Below are positions 8,501 to 9,338 of a stretch of 9,338 nt of DNA, in pieces (position 1 is the stretch's first letter; every line of letters starts with the position of its first letter). The DNA is taken from contig JAEWEX010000529.1 in assembly GCA_023389135.1 (NCBI GenBank), forward strand, positions 1 through 9,338. Direction: 5' to 3'. The DNA is from Pseudomonadota bacterium. Its GTDB lineage: Bacteria; Pseudomonadota; Alphaproteobacteria; Rhizobiales; Methylopilaceae. The position numbers were made by a program, and so were the translations under genes. The notes beneath the pieces are model-generated. The model saw nothing but the letters and a program-made list of their open reading frames with translations. It was not told the origin of the DNA and did not search any database.

Positions 8501-8721
8501 CAGCGGTCGCGACGCAATTCGTTCAGATGGGCGTGAACCTCGGGTTCGGACCCGTGGACGTTGCGCCCGGAGCCGACGAGCGGCCCGAGCCTGCGCGCCG
8601 GGACTTGTCCGCCGATTTCGGTACTGATCTCCACGCGCACGCGCACCGCCGGATCGAGACCCGCGCGCAGGTCGTCGGGCAACTTCGAGGCAGGGTAATG
8701 CTCCCGTACGATCCTGTTCAC
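8500..8721 (-). CDS. Putative VapB-type antitoxin
   Basis: A 73-residue protein directly upstream of, and overlapping by one base, the PIN toxin gene. It starts at GTG 8721, preceded by a strong ribosome binding site. The N-terminus (REHYPASKLPDDLRAGLD, about 6-23) resembles a family of small antitoxins paired with PIN toxins, in which a conserved HYP-SKLP-DLR-GL block is followed by a beta-rich VRVEI segment. The C-terminus (EVHAHLNELRRDR) is a charged helix of the kind that wraps around and blocks the toxin active site. The middle (about 38-57) is Gly/Pro/Arg-rich and probably disordered until bound. By analogy it would neutralise the toxin and may repress its own promoter. The family recognition is from memory of similar proteins and has not been searched; gene position and the overlap support it independently. 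Confidence 0.75.
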   Translation of the reverse strand: MNRIVREHYPASKLPDDLRAGLDPAVRVRVEISTEIGGQVPARRLGPLVGSGRNVHGSEPEVHAHLNELRRDR

Positions 8722-8725
8722 GGCA

Positions 8726-8732
8726 CACCTCC
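8726..8732 (-). promoter_or_regulatory. Strong ribosome binding site of the antitoxin gene
   Basis: Read on the minus strand this is GGAGGTG, with 6 nt between GGAGG and the GTG start at 8721. It decides the GTG as start and is the best Shine-Dalgarno match in this part of the operon. By contrast the toxin and yejF, immediately downstream, have none or only a weak one. Confidence 0.75.
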
Positions 8733-8733
8733 G

Positions 8734-8756
8734 GCTTCAACTCTAGCACTGCTTCA
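8734..8756. repeat. Direct repeat GCTTCA upstream of the antitoxin gene
   Basis: GCTTCA occurs at 8734-8739 and again at 8751-8756, 17 bp apart start to start, in the 32-nt gap between yejE and the antitoxin gene; the second copy covers the yejE stop codon. Toxin-antitoxin operons are often autoregulated through repeated sites at this position. Six bases is short, so this may be chance. Confidence 0.2.
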
Positions 8757-9338
8757 CACGAAGGTCTTGCGCGGGTCGAAGGCGTCGCGGACGGCCTCGC
8801 CCACGAAGATCAGGAGCGACAGCATGGTGGCGATGACGAAGAAGCCCGTCAGGCCGAGCCAGGGGGCGCGCAGGTTGGCCTTGCCCTGGGCGAGCAGTTC
8901 GCCCAGCGACGGCGAGCCCGGCGGCAGGCCGAAGCCGAGGAAGTCCAGCGAGGTCAGCGTGGTGATGGAGCCGTTGAGGATGAAGGGCATGAAGGTCAGC
9001 GTCGCCACCATGGCGTTGGGCAGCAGGTGGCGGAACATGATGGCGCGGTTGGAGACGCCCAGCGCCCGGGCGGCGGTGATGTACTCGAAATTGCGCCCGC
9101 GCAGGAACTCCGCTCGCACCACGCCGACCAGCGCCGTCCACGAGAACAGCAGCAGGATGCCGAGCATCACCCAGAAATTGGGCACCAGCACCGAGGAGAT
9201 GATGATCAGCAGGTAGAGCGTCGGCACGCTGGTCCAGATCTCGATGATCCGCTGGAAGATGAGGTCCGTCCAGCCGCCGAAATAGCCCTGCACCGCGCCG
9301 GCCGTGACGCCGACGAAGGAGGACAGGATGGTCAGCGT
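8754..9338 (-). CDS. yejE: Peptide/microcin C-type ABC transporter permease YejE (C-terminal part)
   Basis: The last 194 codons of an inner-membrane permease; the 5' end lies beyond the right edge (the frame stays open to 9338). The sequence closely follows YejE: GGWTDLIFQR, an IEIWTSVPTLYLL segment, AEFLRGRNFEY, MVATLTFMPFILNG, DFLGFGLPPGSPSLGELLAQG and the terminal GEAVRDAFDPRKTFV. The cytoplasmic EAA loop that docks on the ATPase lies at about 9015-9086 (EYITAARALG to RHLLPN). Hydrophobic spans LYLLIIISSVLV, MLGILLLFSW, the region after MVATLT, and GFFVIATMLSLLIFVG are membrane segments. It works with YejB, YejA and YejF to import peptides. The genes for YejA and YejB would be expected further right, outside the window. 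In most genomes yejF follows directly; here a toxin-antitoxin pair stands between them. A partial gene because of the window edge, not because of a mutation. Confidence 0.92.
   Translation of the reverse strand, partial: TLTILSSFVGVTAGAVQGYFGGWTDLIFQRIIEIWTSVPTLYLLIIISSVLVPNFWVMLGILLLFSWTALVGVVRAEFLRGRNFEYITAARALGVSNRAIMFRHLLPNAMVATLTFMPFILNGSITTLTSLDFLGFGLPPGSPSLGELLAQGKANLRAPWLGLTGFFVIATMLSLLIFVGEAVRDAFDPRKTFV

Noticed and set aside
8501..8749. An N-terminal extension of the PIN toxin to 232 residues
   Set aside because: The added 83 residues are low-complexity Arg/Gly sequence overlapping the antitoxin gene, which has its own strong RBS. The TGATG overlap at 8498-8502 gives the natural toxin start.

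Overview
This GC-rich window (roughly 70% G+C by eye, with strong G/C preference at third codon positions) looks like chromosome from an alphaproteobacterium, most likely of the Hyphomicrobiales/Rhizobiales. The evidence is a rhizobial-type YejE/YejF peptide transporter, a GhrA-type reductase and a large hybrid kinase of the HDFNNL class. The genus cannot be read from the sequence.

Left part, plus strand (341-4818). A REC-EAL response regulator (a predicted c-di-GMP phosphodiesterase with all main catalytic motifs intact) is followed after about 130 nt by a large membrane-bound hybrid histidine kinase (two TM segments around a Cache-like sensor, then GAF-like, coiled-coil, PAS, HisKA, HATPase and REC). 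Together they look like a signalling unit linking an extracytoplasmic signal to c-di-GMP breakdown. Upstream, a divergently oriented gene begins on the minus strand and runs off the left edge. The 247-nt divergent gap holds a few small repeats and hairpins but no promoter I can call with confidence.

Right part, minus strand (9338 down to 4825). In order of transcription: the 3' end of yejE (ABC permease), a small vapBC-type toxin-antitoxin pair, yejF (double ABC ATPase), a NudF-like Nudix hydrolase, and ghrA (glyoxylate/hydroxypyruvate reductase). Gaps are 32 nt, a 1-nt overlap, 1 nt, 2 nt and 31 nt, so this reads as one operon. The kinase and ghrA converge with only 6 nt between their stop codons.

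The most notable point is that the toxin-antitoxin pair lies exactly between yejE and yejF, which are normally adjacent. It fits so tightly that yejF starts 1 nt after the toxin stop without a strong ribosome binding site of its own. The part of the toxin gene sampled is less GC-rich than yejF, which suggests a horizontally acquired cassette now built into a peptide-uptake operon. I see no rRNA, tRNA, CRISPR, insertion sequence or prophage gene, and no wholly new multi-gene system. All other genes belong to recognisable families.
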